Origin: Emmonsiellopsis sp. PD_33 | Lineage: Eukaryota > Ascomycota > Eurotiomycetes > Onygenales > Ajellomycetaceae | Assembly: GCA_032988165.1 (NCBI GenBank) | Contig: JANTQF010000062.1 | Location: 80,369-144,368 of the forward strand | Reading direction: 5' to 3' | Length of the DNA: 64,000 nucleotides | Shown here: positions 12,591 through 23,759 of the stretch, piece after piece | Position numbering within the stretch: the first letter of the stretch is position 1 | Layout: each line of letters starts with the position of its first letter | Notes under the pieces: generated by a model | Databases searched by the model: none | The model's input: only the letters and a program-made list of their open reading frames with translations | Told to the model about the DNA's origin: nothing | Translations under genes and position numbers: made by a program

Positions 12591-13733
12591 AGCAATGTGT
12601 AGCTTTGAAGGGTAAGGATATGAGAGGATGGTGCTGGCCAGCAGTTAAGATAGAGTAAGTAGGTTTATAATGATAGATGAGGAAGAAATGTGAGATAGAG
12701 CAATCAGAAGATTAGCTAAATAAATCAACTACTAATAGAATTACATGCAACTCTGAGTTGGCTGGATAAATCATTAGCTGGTCTCATAACATGCTACTCT
12801 GACAGCTACAAGTCATGTGATTACTGAAGAGAGGCCTTAGCTTAAGCTGAGAGTAGCCAGTCTGGAGTCTCTGAACATATCATTAAATTCAAGTATAGAG
12901 TAAGTAAATAACTATGACTAACTCACTGAGCAACAACTGGGTGTGCTGAGTGGCCCTGAGCTGGCTTTAAGCATGATTGCTAGAAATCTAAGTGCACATG
13001 CCATATAATCAATGCACTGAGTAGGATCTGAGCTTGATGTGGAGCATGCTCCTCAGGCTGGAGCACCCATGCAGGGCAGGCTAAAGTGGAGCTAGTGTAG
13101 AGAATAGCCACTCAGACTGAGGTAAGATGTGTGGTATATGTCAGATCATAGCAAGCTAAATATACTAGGAGCCAGATAAGGGCTAGCCCAGTGCATGCCC
13201 CACATAATTGAGGTAATATAGCTAGTAATATCAGTAAGTTCAGGCTGAAGGTTTCTGAGCTAAATAAATATTTTACTGATGAAGATACAGAGAAAATACA
13301 GAGGAAGCAAACTGAGTAATATAATAAGGAAAAAAAAAATAAATATATACTAATAGTAGCAAGGGCAGTAACTGCAGCAGAATAGTGAGCTCTAATTGAC
13401 TGAAACATTTTCTAGTTCTGAGGCAGAAAATTATAATTAGCTGAATCAACTAGCTAGCATCTATCTTCTTATAGCTGTAAACTAAGATCTCAATGGCATT
13501 TCCTTCTGCAACTACACAGTCACTAATAATAGAATTAAAAGGAATGTTATTATAATAGTAGTAAAAGAAACTTTACTAACTAAATAGCTGTTTCTCAGCA
13601 TTTATTATAGTTATAAAGATATGAACTGCAGCTCTCACAACTCTTTTACATCAGGTTAGAATGTAATCCTTAACTAGCTGATCAGACATCAGGCTAAAAA
13701 GAATTTATTACTCTCTTCAGACTAAAGGATCAT
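12591..13733. other. Mostly unassigned; possible small hydrophobic frame
   Basis: A 98-codon minus-strand open frame at 13112-13408 is very hydrophobic, with three stretches long enough to cross a membrane. Nothing identifies it, and AT-rich sequence makes such frames by chance. A CTTAAG palindrome lies near 12843. The last part, 13400-13733, may continue the C-terminal coding of the dioxygenase-like frame now on the far side of the hAT element. That is a guess from orientation and the target duplication. Confidence 0.3.
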
Positions 13734-13741
13734 CTCATCAC
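13734..13741. repeat. Left 8-bp target duplication of the 5.5-kb hAT
   Basis: The sequence ctcatcac directly precedes the left terminal repeat and is repeated exactly at 19261-19268 after the right terminal repeat. Eight-base duplications are characteristic of hAT insertion. Confidence 0.95.
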
Positions 13742-13995
13742 TAGACTGGCTGCTGGGACCATGTTGGGACCAGGATTAAAGTATATTCTTATCATTTTAC
13801 TTAATATATTAGTCCCTTTTTATGTAAAATCACTTTAATATAGATACTATATCATGTTATAGTATAGATAAATTAGTTCAGAATCATGTTATAAAGAAAT
13901 ATTTTACTCATAAATCATGTTATATATCTATCTTTTCAGTCCTGGTCCCATTTGGTCCCATTATCTATATATGAGACCAAACAGGACCAGGAATA
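13742..13995. repeat. Left terminal and subterminal repeats of hAT-2
   Basis: The terminal repeat (13742-13761) is followed by a second ttgggaccagg copy. Near 13938-13994 a foldback, cctggtcccatttggtccca and its inverted partner ending ccaaacaggaccagg, surrounds a short AT core. Similar pieces (tgggaccaaact, acctggtcctgtttc) occur near the right end. Such repeats in hAT elements are usually transposase-binding sites. That role is inferred here. Confidence 0.7.
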
Positions 13996-14227
13996 CCACA
14001 ATATTACCTAATCATAATCACATGTGTTACTAATGGTGCCAAGCCAGTAGCAGTCCTGCCACACACCATATAATAATTTCAAATTGGGAGATTTGCACCA
14101 GCAAGCATTACCAAATATTATTACTTTTCATTGCCCAAAGGCCCTAGCCCCAACCCTAAACTAAAAAAACTAAAAAACTAAAAACACACAAAAACATTAA
14201 AAAACCCTCTTAAACCTTGGGGGCAAT

Positions 14228-14812
14228 CTACTCAAAGTACTCCAACTTAATTGCATCTGCCACCTCTCTCATCAACCACATATTCTCAACTCTGAGAGTC
14301 AACCACTTCCCATGCACCATCATTTTAACTCTGCCTATATTCATAATATAATCAGTATACATATTTAGTAGACTTAGTAGAGTAATTAACTTACACTCAA
14401 AAAGGGTGGTGAGGGCTGTTTCTGCTGCCAACTGGATGGCATCAAGGGTAGAGCACTGAAAGTGATGCTTCCCATCATTAATCTCACAGATCAGATGTGT
14501 CATCATGGCCTTGGCAAAAATGAGCTCCCCAGATTTCTGATAGAATCAGACCTTCTGAATCTACTCTATTAACCTGAATGAGCTACTGAGCATTACCAAA
14601 AAGCATAACCATAACTTACTGTTCTTATTGCAGTAGTGGCAGGGCTTGAGATTGCATTTGACCTAGTAGTTTCTTAAGGCATTGAGGAGCTCAGCATGGT
14701 ATCAATCCCACTTGGTCTCCCACTCAGTGACACATACCTCATAGGCTGCTTTGTGACTGGGCACACTATTTTTCATCACTGCTTGGCAGGGGAGGGGGGT
14801 GTACTTTGGCAT
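14228..14812 (-). pseudogene. Histone-H3-like gene carried by hAT-2
   Basis: The minus strand encodes a protein with a histone H3 fold. After an N-terminal part that does not resemble the H3 tail (MPKYTPLP, SHKAAYEV, a basic stretch with NLKPCHYCNKN), it has FYQKSGELIFAKA, LICEINDGKHHFQ, LDAIQLAAETALTTLFE and, in the last exon, RVKMMVHGKWLTLRVENM and LMREVADAI. These line up in order with the H3 blocks RYQKSTELLI, LVREI, FQSSA, ALQEA and RVTIMPKDIQLARRI. Two introns are supported: 14565-14619 and 14335-14394, both with GTAAGT donors and AG acceptors. Splicing them keeps the frame. In-frame stops lie in exons 1 and 2. It could be a divergent variant, CENP-A-like or otherwise. Codons such as TGC and CAC for expected Arg fit CpG loss. 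The family call is from residue pattern alone. Confidence 0.72.
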
Positions 14813-15247
14813 TTTCAAATCAGGGGAGGGGGTATTGACATGTTTGGATAAAGAGCAGGGGAGATAGAGACACAGCTGATTGGGATGGTGAGAGAGGAGG
14901 AATAGAATAGATAGAGAAAAGAAGAAGAGAGAGGGGAAGAGGAGGGGAAAAAAAAGAAATGTTATTGAAATTCCAACTCTAATTAGCTACTCTAGCAACC
15001 TGTAATTATCATCTAGGTCTATTCCTGATATAAATTGCCTGGTAACACCATACAAAGAATATCAAATATAGATGTGTCAAATGTAAACAATCTACTTTTA
15101 GATTAGAGAAATTCCTCTTACCTTTTTGTTTTTCCTCCTCTTCTTCTCTTTCTTCCCTTCTTTTCCTACCACTATCCCACCTCTCCTCTTTCAATATCTC
15201 TATTCTACTATCATAATTGTTGCTCTCTCCTACTACCATCACTAGTT

Positions 15248-16090
15248 ATGTCTTCACCTGCCTTCAAGATCTGCATGACTAAGGCCCATGAGTGTTACTA
15301 TCAGCTTGAGGGGCCTGAGAAGGAAGCATTCAAATGGGGTGAGGCTGACTGCAAGGTGTGCCATGTCACACTGAAGAAGCTGCACAAGGGAAATGAATAG
15401 TAATGATCTATAGTAATGCTTGTATATGAATTCAGCTAATCTATACTAGGAATGAGACTGATGAGACTGGGTGTGAGGAATTGAAGAAGAAGGTAGTAGA
15501 GCAGCTGATGCAGAAGTGTTAGAACTAGGAGTGCTCTCAGAAATGATATGAGGTGAAGGTGGAGCAGGAAAAGGCCACAAAGAAGGCTGCTGAGAAGAAA
15601 CACCACTAGAAGTAGATTAAGGAAATCCTGGAGTGTGAGGCTAAAAAGCCCAAGCAGGTAAGAGTTCTAATCATACTCTTTAGTAACACTCTTCTAATCT
15701 AATTGAATGAATTAGCAGGTTTGCAATGAGAAGGGAATTAAGGACCTCTTCACCTCCTGCATGTGCATGATGATTCAGGACATTGAAGAGGCTGCACTGC
15801 TCTCTGGTCAGGCTAATCTCCTTGCTGCTGGGGTTGATGCCAATACAGCTGATCAGAAGATGGCTGATTTTGATGCCCAGGTTGATCTGGCCCATCATGA
15901 GGAGCTGCCTCTATCAGAGGAGGTGCCAGAGGATAAGTTTGAGGTTGTTCTTACCTCCAATGAGAAGGAGGAGGAGGATGAGGAGGAGGAGGAGGAGTGG
16001 ATTGTTAAGAATGAAGAGGTGGAGGAAGAGGGGGAGGAGGAGGATAAGGAGGAGGAGGAGGATGAGAAGGAGAAGGAGGAGTTTTTTTAA
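15248..16090 (+). pseudogene. Acidic-tailed coiled protein carried by hAT-2
   Basis: The start at 15248 opens a charged protein. Exon 1 carries the segments FKICMTKAHECYY, EGPEKEAFKWGEAD and VTLKKLHKGNE, and exon 2 has Lys/Glu-rich, probably coiled-coil sequence. Exon 3 is open from 15719 and ends in a run of Glu/Asp (about residues 200-250, EEEDEEEEEEW and similar). Introns 15400-15449 and 15658-15715 (or 15718) are short and bounded by GT and AG, and splicing keeps the frame. In-frame stops occur in exon 2. Long acidic tails are common in histone chaperones and other nuclear basic-protein binders. Together with the H3-like gene 440 bases away in divergent orientation, that makes a chaperone role worth testing, but no chaperone domain was recognised. 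Confidence 0.55.
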
Positions 16091-16560
16091 ATTTTTCTCT
16101 TTTAATATAGTAGAGTGGAGATAGGGGGGAGGATAAGACAATATGATTAATTGAATTGAATTTTATTACCCCTATTTTCTAATTAGAATTGCTACAGTAG
16201 AAAACCAGCAGTACTCATCAAAATATATATATATTTCTCAATGCTTTCAATGAGATCTCATATATATATATATCAACAGCATCTTATTCTTTTATTATAT
16301 CAAATAAATCTCTAAGCTTCAAAGGTAACACTTTTCAGTAACAATATAATGATATTTCTACTATATTTAATGAGATTAATGTCATTCCTATATTAATATC
16401 TGGGATTAATTATTTCTATTCTCCTCATCAAAGGAATTTGAGATAGGCAGCCTCCTCACATGCACTAGCATGGTTAGGGTTTTCTTCTCCCAGTCACATA
16501 GTAGAATAACTCTAAATTATCATACTTATCTTATTACCATACCACTCCCTCCCCTATTAT
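16091..16560. other. Spacer with AT palindromes before hAT-2 transposase
   Basis: AT-rich spacer with two paired runs of atatat near 16220-16275, framing tttctcaatgctttcaatgagatctcat, which can fold. No gene is seen. It lies between the end of the acidic gene and the transposase start, so it may hold the transposase promoter. Confidence 0.4.
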
Positions 16561-16565
16561 CTCAA

Positions 16566-18919
16566 ATGGCTGAATCTACCAAACTTCCTGAGATTACTAT
16601 TGAGGGGAAGAGATATATTATCTATGAAGATGCACATGCCCTACTATTCCAGTTCTGATGGTCCACCACAAATTGCTATATATCTAACCTAACAAAGCAA
16701 AAGCTCTGGAAACCTTCCCATCAATAATGCTCAGATCAATGAGATTCCTTTCAACAGGTAGCTGAGAAAGAAACTAGACAGCCATTTCTTTATTGCAAGT
16801 GTTGTGATGCCATCCAGACTCATTCATCATGGAGTGAACATGGTCCTGATGGGATTACCTAATATCTCAAGTCAGTTGGATGCAGCCAGAATTAAAAATC
16901 AAGGAATGGCAATGTCCTAGAAGGACTGGTGAGATCTATATTATCCCTCCCCTAGGTAACACTTTTGGGTAATGCTAATGAGATGATTCCTTTAGAAAAT
17001 AATGAAGAAACAACCACAACTGGAGTTTATTGCTGCAGACCTTCCACCCTGCACATCTGAAGCCTTTCATGAATAAATACTCCATACCTGTATCTCCCTG
17101 AACCTTCCACTCCAATTGATTGAAAACACTGAATTTCAAGTCTTACTGTAGATACTAAAACCTCCAACAGAAATCCTCCATCAAATAAGTCTGCAAGACA
17201 ACCTCAATCAACACTATACTAAGGACATGGAAGATCTAGGCCTGAAGCTGAAGCAGCAGAGAAAAATATCCCTAGCTGTAGATGCATGGACAAGTATAAA
17301 TAACCTGGTATTTCTAGGGGTTGTCTGCTACTTCATCAATGATCAATGAGAGTATAAGGAGCAACTAATTGGTTTTGAGGCCTTAATCTGAAGTCATACT
17401 GGGGACTACCTGGCAGAAATTCTGCATAATGTCATTCAAAATGACCACTGGGATATTTCATCAAATCTACTTGCTATTACTACTGATAATGCAAAAAACA
17501 ATTCAACAATGATACAAAGCTTGAAGGAGAGATTGGTTGGATATTAATGGGATGGAGATCAGAGTCATATCCCATGCATTGCTCATGTTATTCAACTGGT
17601 AGTGCAGGCACTGGTCAGTGAACTTCACATTGAGGCAGAACACAACATGATAGTCAGCTCATTTGATGAGAGGGATATCCACATGAATGAGAATGTTACA
17701 TTCTCCTTGACACTTCATAAGGTAATAATATTTGGTCACACTCCTGCTCTATTTGAAGAGAATAAATGCTAATCATGATGTATATTAGATTCATCATATT
17801 GTCATTGCAATCAGTATCTCACCAAAACAGAAGCAATGATTCTTTAAGACCCAATGTATAATAACTCCTATCTTGACTACACCCCTTAAGATGATACAGG
17901 ATGTTAAGACCCAATGGAGTTTAATATATGAAATAGCAGTTCAAGCACTTCAGCTTCAGAATTCAATTGATCACTGGGTGGATGACTTTAGAAGGGAAAA
18001 GATTCAATCCTTAAAGCTTTCAGAATCAGAATGGACCCAGCTACAATATATCATTAGTTTACTCTATCCCTTCTATATAATGATCAAGGCAGTTTTGCAG
18101 ACACAGACACCTATGTTAGCCTGGGCATGGTAGGTGTATAATTATCTATTTAACCACCTTGATACTTGGTTGGCAAAGAGTTATGATGCTACTGGATGGG
18201 ATCAAGCTATACATAGAGCTATTAAGACAGTAAAGGCAAAGCTCTCCATTTATTACAGCAAGACAGATCAGTAATTTGCAGATTTCTATGCTATTACAGC
18301 TGTACTGGATTCATCTCTCCAATTAAATGCATACTCTGATGAAGACTGGACAAAGGAAGAGCATCAGATATATATTGATATTATCAAGTCATTCTACAAC
18401 AAGCACTATCACCAGTATGAACCTCTGGATGTCAAACCCCTTGACAATGTGGATATGGCAGACAATAATTTCCAGGTAGATAACACTTTTTGATAATGCT
18501 GGATCAGGCAAATAGGTATAGTTATACTAATCCCTAGGTATGCACAGGATCTTAATACATTAATTGCCAGTCAAAAGAAGGCTAGACTAGCATCTTGCAC
18601 AACTGAGTTTGATTGCTACCTTCATGATGGTGTGACCATCATTAAGGATAAGGGAATCCTTGAGGTGTGGGCTGTGATTACACATACCTACCCCACAGTT
18701 GCAAAAATGGCTCAAGATGTTCTGGCAATACCCCTGGCCAGTGTGGGAATGGAACAGAAATTCAATTCAAGCCATGATATATGCTACTACCATCAGGGTC
18801 AATTACATGGGGACATAATCAAGAAGATGATGATTATGAAGCATGGTAGGGAGAGGGAGATTACAGATAGTTCCCACAAGGAGATCATAATCAAGGAGGA
18901 GGATATACTTGCAAGTTAA
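16566..18919 (+). pseudogene. hAT transposase of hAT-2, decayed
   Basis: A hAT-superfamily transposase that would excise and insert the element. The start is taken at MAESTKLPE (16566). An upstream in-frame Met at 16470 is less likely. A BED-like finger follows near 16795-16880 (CKCCDAIQTHSS, then GC). The catalytic region includes ISLAVDAWTS near 17265, TTDNAKNNS near 17480 and CIAHVIQLVVQAL near 17575. The C-terminal dimerisation region, open at 18632-18919, has YPTVAKMAQDVLAIPLASVG, EQKFNSS and ICYYHQGQLHG. Introns are suggested near 16932-16990, 17720-17785 and 18475-18537. In-frame stops and frame changes disable it. The usual ERxFS Arg is Gln here, as expected from CGA or CAG change. 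Confidence 0.85.
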
Positions 18920-19260
18920 TATTAATGATTTGAGCCTTCTTTGCTTATGAGCATTATCAAATATCATTACCTTATTATATAATCATTCTGGGACCAAACT
19001 AGTACTGAAATTCTGGTCATACCTGGTCCTGTTTCTATCACACTTCCCTTAGTCATTTTACATGCTTTATTTCTTAAAAGAGGTCATTTTTCATGCTTCA
19101 AACCTACTCATTTAGTCTATTTACCTACATATAATTTATAATTAAGTCATTAAATATGTTCTAAATTCTTGGGGTCATGTTTTATTCCACATATGGGACT
19201 AAAACCAAATCAAACCAAACTAAACATGCATGAAAATTTATGGTCCCAGCGGCCAGTCTA

Positions 19261-19268
19261 CTCATCAC
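19261..19268. repeat. Right 8-bp target duplication of hAT-2
   Basis: Exact second copy of ctcatcac, immediately after the right terminal repeat, which ends in ggccagtcta at 19260. Confidence 0.95.
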
Positions 19269-19274
19269 TAACAT

Positions 19275-21682
19275 TCAATTAAAACTTCAGAAAGTGCATC
19301 AAGATCTGTCACAGCTATAGTAGTAGAAAAGTAATAAGAAATGCTGCCATACAGAATAAGCAGGCTGGAGGATGTTACAGATCTATAAATGAGATCTTAA
19401 TTTACCTGTAAGAGCTACTTCTATATATTACTCTCTGGAATTTCTAAAGACTTATCATCTTTCTGAATTCTAATGAATCATGAAAGTATTGTTCTCCACT
19501 TAATTATAACTAAGTCTGTACTCTCATGAGAAATATATGGCATGGTAATTCACACATCTCCCTGTTTATAAGGAATAATCTTCCAGTCAGTCTTGAAATC
19601 TCATAAATTTTAATTAGTAAGTATCTATGGGGAGACATCCTGAATAATTCTGCCATTCAGAAACCCCCTTTCATAGAGTTGGTGATTCTACTTAGAGACA
19701 CAATAATGTATGCTAGGGACCACAGTCATGTAGTTTGTATGATTCTTATTTGTTATACTAATAGACTTTTAAATCATATTCACATCATGATTTTCCTTAG
19801 CAAGGTATTAAATGTTGATATTAATATGCTGGAAAAACATGCTATCCTCCTTTCTAATGAACTTGGTATAATAAGGGTAGAAGATGAGCCTTATCTGATG
19901 ATCCAGGCAAAAAGTGACATACCAGGCATAGTAAACTAGATTCTGATGAATTATTTGCTGGATGATTTCATGGAGTATCATGCAGAGCTATCTCAGTAAT
20001 TTCTGATTCTTTTACTAATGAAATGAGTATATATCTCATTCATGTGCTATCATCTTTCTAAGTATGTTGTATGCAGTAGGTACATTTCTCACAGTTATCT
20101 CTATCTAGAGTCAGAAGAAAATCAGAAGAGATAAAGAGCTATCTGCACTCTAGTCATTTAGTGTAAGGTTCATATTTATACTTTTCAGACTGAGGTTTTT
20201 TAATATGCTTGCTCAGTTTAGTAGAGTAATGAAAGGAAGAGTAGTGTACTTCATATGATATATCTAAAGAAGATCCTCTGAGTAGGCAGGGCAGTACTCT
20301 TTGTGAAAATAATGAAAAGTGCTATTAGTAGTGTAGATCTAATCAAGATTTCTGCAGCTATTAATGATAGTTTTGAGCCTGGATGTTAAAGCTGCCTGGT
20401 TCAAACTCTGAGTTAGTAAATCAATTTTTCCTCCAAGATTAACAGCATAATGATAGTATAAAGGAAAAGAGGATAATAGCTTTACAAGTTAATTTAGAAG
20501 CTTGATAAGCTGGCTATTATTTAGTTCCTTCACATTATTGAGCTGAGCTTTCAAAACAGATTTGACATTCTAATAATATATACATCTATAATGATTAATC
20601 TTCTGATACTTTTCAATAGCTTCAGCAACATCAGGATCCTCCTTATTAGCACCTTAATTCTCAAGCTCTACTATTTCTTCTGGCAACAGGCTGGTGAAAT
20701 GGGAGAGGCTGATATTGAATAGGGAGATGACTATTAATAAAACTAATTAGCTAGAGACATATTATAGATAAGAAGTAGATAAAATAGGGCCAGGGTTTTG
20801 AGAAGTGCTAGGTAAGAAAGCAGAAGGGAATATGGGAATTAATTCAGAATAGTAGTGATTATTCTGAGGAGGGTGAGGAGAAAGTAGAGGTATTTAGCTA
20901 GTTATATGAGAATTATGTGGTGAAGCTGAAGAAGGCTGATGCTGAAGATTTTAAAAGGATGAAGATAAGAAAATTAATAAGTGAGAGTTAGTAGATATAG
21001 AAAGAGATAGTAGAGTATTTATAGTAAAAATTCTATCAGAATTAATATAAAGCCTAGCAGCATGAATAGCTTTCATATTCAACTTAGAGCTAATAAAATC
21101 TGATCTTGAGGTATTCTCAAGATCTGAAAGCATTAGTTCCTTATGAAGCTTTTTACTCTTCTCAGGATTTTAAGACAACTAAATTTATATTGCCTGGTTG
21201 ATTCTCTTTACTACAGATAGATAGTTATAATTCCTTATGAAAGTTACTATATATTTATACTATTTATCTTTTTTTAGCATTAGTTAGAATTTATTAGTAA
21301 TAGTCTTTTCCCAGTATTCTATACAAGTTTTATACCCTTTTAAAGTATAATTTCAGTAAATCCTGACTGTCTCTGCCATGCAATAGATCTTCACTGTTTA
21401 GTGGTGAAAGTTAGCTTTAGATATTACTACCTGTCAGACTCTATTCTTCTTCATTCATTCAAAATATGTAGTGATCTCCTCCTCTCTATCTTCATACCTG
21501 CTCATAATTAGATTGATGATTTCACACTGGACCTAGTAGTATGAAGCTATATATCTATTAAGAGTATTAATATACTTCTGAATCTCTCTGATGGTTGACA
21601 ACTTTTTCTTCCCATACTCAATCAAGGTAAGAGAGTTAGTGGGCTTCAGGGTCAGAGCACACAGATTTTGATGATTTGACAT
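19275..21682 (-). pseudogene. Decayed 2-oxoglutarate/Fe(II) dioxygenase-like frame (TET/JBP-like?)
   Basis: The minus strand from a start at 21682 (MSNHQNLCALTLKPTNS) gives a long protein-like translation with stops: coiled N-terminal part (YGKKKLSTIREIQKYINTLN), Ser-rich middle, then a segment around 20650 with DPDVAEAIEKYQKINHYR. The C-terminal half contains MFFQHININI near 19820, VNMI followed by SISITN, NYMTVVPSIHYC, then GDV-ITMPYISHES near 19520-19555 and KWRTILS, IRIQKDDKSLEIPES. This gives HxN (HxD before G-to-A change), a distal His and an Arg 11 residues later, the metal and co-substrate layout of 2OG dioxygenases. I recall similar fungal proteins, and TET/JBP genes are known to expand with fungal transposons. 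Placement in TET/JBP itself is uncertain. The C-terminus seems cut by hAT-2. Confidence 0.45.
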
Positions 21683-21689
21683 TTTACAG

Positions 21690-22126
21690 GAAGGAAGTAA
21701 GAGAAATTATAAATATAGTACTATTATGTATTAGTGTAGGTTGATTCAAAAGTGAGACTAAGATATCTATAATAATGATGAGGGGAAAGTGGAGGGAAAT
21801 GTAGAGCAGAGTATATTCTTATGATTTTTCAAATATAAGATGTAAAGGTAGTTATAGCTGATAAAATGAGAGAGGGAGAAAGACATACTATCATTTTGAT
21901 GACTATAAAATAAAAGAGACAAAGAAAACTGCAAAGGAATGTGAAGGTACATCTGGATCCTGACATACTACTCATACTAGTATTTAAACCACAAAGAGAC
22001 AGCTAATAAAGGAAATAAACTAATAAGTGGATACAGCCAAATAAAGGAAATAAAGAAAGAATGAATAAAATAAGAAAATAAATGTAATAATCAAATGATG
22101 ACTACAAAACTTTTATTATGAGAAAT
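21690..22126. other. AT-rich gap left of the gypsy element
   Basis: No gene recognised. Read on the minus strand it is pyrimidine-rich and could be the upstream region of the dioxygenase-like frame. It may also contain the far end of the second gypsy element, because the sequence to the right of the gypsy-1 insertion would originally have been contiguous with it. I found no LTR match to 35.8-36.4 kb by eye. Confidence 0.35.
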
Positions 22127-22131
22127 TAAAG
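22127..22131. repeat. 5-bp target duplication (left) of gypsy-1
   Basis: taaag precedes the left LTR and recurs at 29557-29561 directly after the right LTR. Five bases is the usual Ty3/gypsy duplication. Confidence 0.9.
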
Positions 22132-22428
22132 TGTCATGCACAAGCATGCATCTTCTTATCATTGCTGTGCCTAGTACATATTAACTATGCTATACACTCA
22201 GAGTGTATCCATCTCTTATGTTAATGCCTCATACTCACTTCTTGCTTAGTCATTTCTTATGTTATCACACAATTATATATATACCTTTACTGAGATTTCT
22301 ACATATAGAAACCTCAGTAATTAGCTACTTTCCTTCAGATACTCTACCTTTAATCTTAGCTATATCTATATTCAATCTATTCCTCCTATTAAGCTCTTCA
22401 CATCATCTATTTAGCTTACATTTTCACA
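22132..22428 (+). repeat. 5' LTR of gypsy-1
   Basis: 297 bp, starting tgtcatgcac and ending ttttcaca (TG...CA). It aligns without gaps to 29260-29556. I counted about 46 differences by hand, all transitions. Many are TG opposite CA, so the ancestral LTR was rich in CpG. Confidence 0.92.
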
Positions 22429-22549
22429 GTTTCTAATTACTCTACTTTAAGAGATGGTCTGTTGAGCTAATTTCACATTTCACTATAGCTTCTTCTAAGA
22501 AAAATTGAGGCACTTCTGCTACACCTACTACTCAGATAGAAGGACAAAA

Positions 22550-23745
22550 AATGCCTTCAGCTCAAAGCCTGCCTTTCAGCTGTGAGGGTATCCCTCCTTC
22601 AAAGCCTCTCTTGCCCTAATCAGCTATAGAGATCCAGGCTAAGTCTGAATGCCTTATTACTGAGATCACTACCCTTAAGGTGAAATAGGAACTTTAATGC
22701 CTCTGAGATGAGCATGCAGCACTCCAAGCAGCTGTGAATAAGCTCTAGACTCAAATCTCTACCCTTAATGAGCTCTAAACTTAAATACCTCCTCATTCTG
22801 TGTTGGGAGAGCCTCTTCCCCTCTGACTGAACATGACAAATATAAGATAAACTCAGACATCCACTGGAAATGTATAGCCCCTTCTGGGCTAAGTTCCATT
22901 CTGGCAAGAAAAGCTGAACAATCCAGGTATGACTTCATGCAATCCACACAAAGGAGTTGAAAAGTTTCAGGCCTATAGTATGAAGGAGTTAGAGATCTTT
23001 ACAACAGCTATCATTACTTATCATGCTAGTGACCTAGCCTATTTCAACACAGCAGACCATCAAAAAATCATTGAAGTAGTTACTCATTTTGATGGTGATA
23101 TCTAAAAGTATTGATATCAGTATACAAGGAGCATGAAAATACTTCCTTCTTGAACCTACTTACTGGACTGGATGCAGAAATAAGTTGCTAACCCAGATAA
23201 ATTCTTCTGTGACTTAGAAGTGCAATATCTTAAGATGAAATAATAAGAAGTACAAAGTGTGTATGAGTTTGTAGTGATGCTACAGGCAGTGGAAGAACAT
23301 CTATAATACTTCTATGATAATTATTATAGAAAGAGTTATCTCTATATGAAGGTTCTCCCTGAAGTCCAGCACAAATTCAATAAATATACAGATAAGATGG
23401 AAGATATAGACTATAATGCAGTTATGAATAGACTGGTAATTACAGAATAGAACCTCCCAGAATGCATTAAATACATTAAAGAGAAGTCTAAATCTAAGAA
23501 TAGTCCTTCTTCCACCAATTCAGGAGCTGACAGCACACCATCTCATACAAGAAAATACAAGTAGGATAATCAGAATAAGATCAAGTAAGACTTCTTCAAT
23601 AAGAAGTGGTGCAACTTCCATAAAGCCTACCTGGGCCATGGCCCATACCACTGAGGAGTGCAAAGCTTGCACCTGGGATGCAGACCCTATATTAAAAAAC
23701 AATTAAGGCATGCCATTAAGCTTGCAATGGTTGCTCAAACTCTTC
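22550..23745 (+). pseudogene. gag-like region of gypsy-1
   Basis: Capsid-coding region of the retrotransposon, decayed by many stops. In frame, the downstream part contains WCNFHKAYLGHGPYH near 23605-23650, which is a CxxH...GH... variant of the gag zinc knuckle, preceded by a Ser/Lys-rich linker (KSKNSPSSTNS-like). The upstream capsid portion is only weakly recognisable as a helical protein (YEFVVMLQAVEEHL-type blocks in the 23250 region). Its place between the LTR and the protease supports the call. The exact start cannot be set. Confidence 0.6.
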
Positions 23746-23759
23746 CTTAAAGTTAACAC

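Larger units (their letters stand above)
13742..19260. mobile_element. Complete 5.5-kb hAT element with cargo (hAT-2)
   Basis: Terminal inverted repeats start tagactggctgctgggacca on the left and, read inward, tagactggccgctgggacca on the right. They differ at one base, and that base marks the only CpG I saw in the window. An exact 8-bp duplication flanks the element. Inside are a hAT transposase (plus strand), an acidic-tailed gene (plus) and a histone-H3-like gene (minus). Subterminal copies of a GGTCC/GGACC motif occur near 13755, 13940-13995 and 18990-19030. The element appears inserted in or beside the dioxygenase-like frame to its right. It is structurally whole but its genes carry stops. 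Confidence 0.92.

Noticed and set aside
15783..16124. Arg/Leu-rich frame overlapping the acidic gene
   Set aside because: It is the +1 shadow of GAG/GAT repeats in the acidic tail. The 15761 frame fits the exons and stop better.
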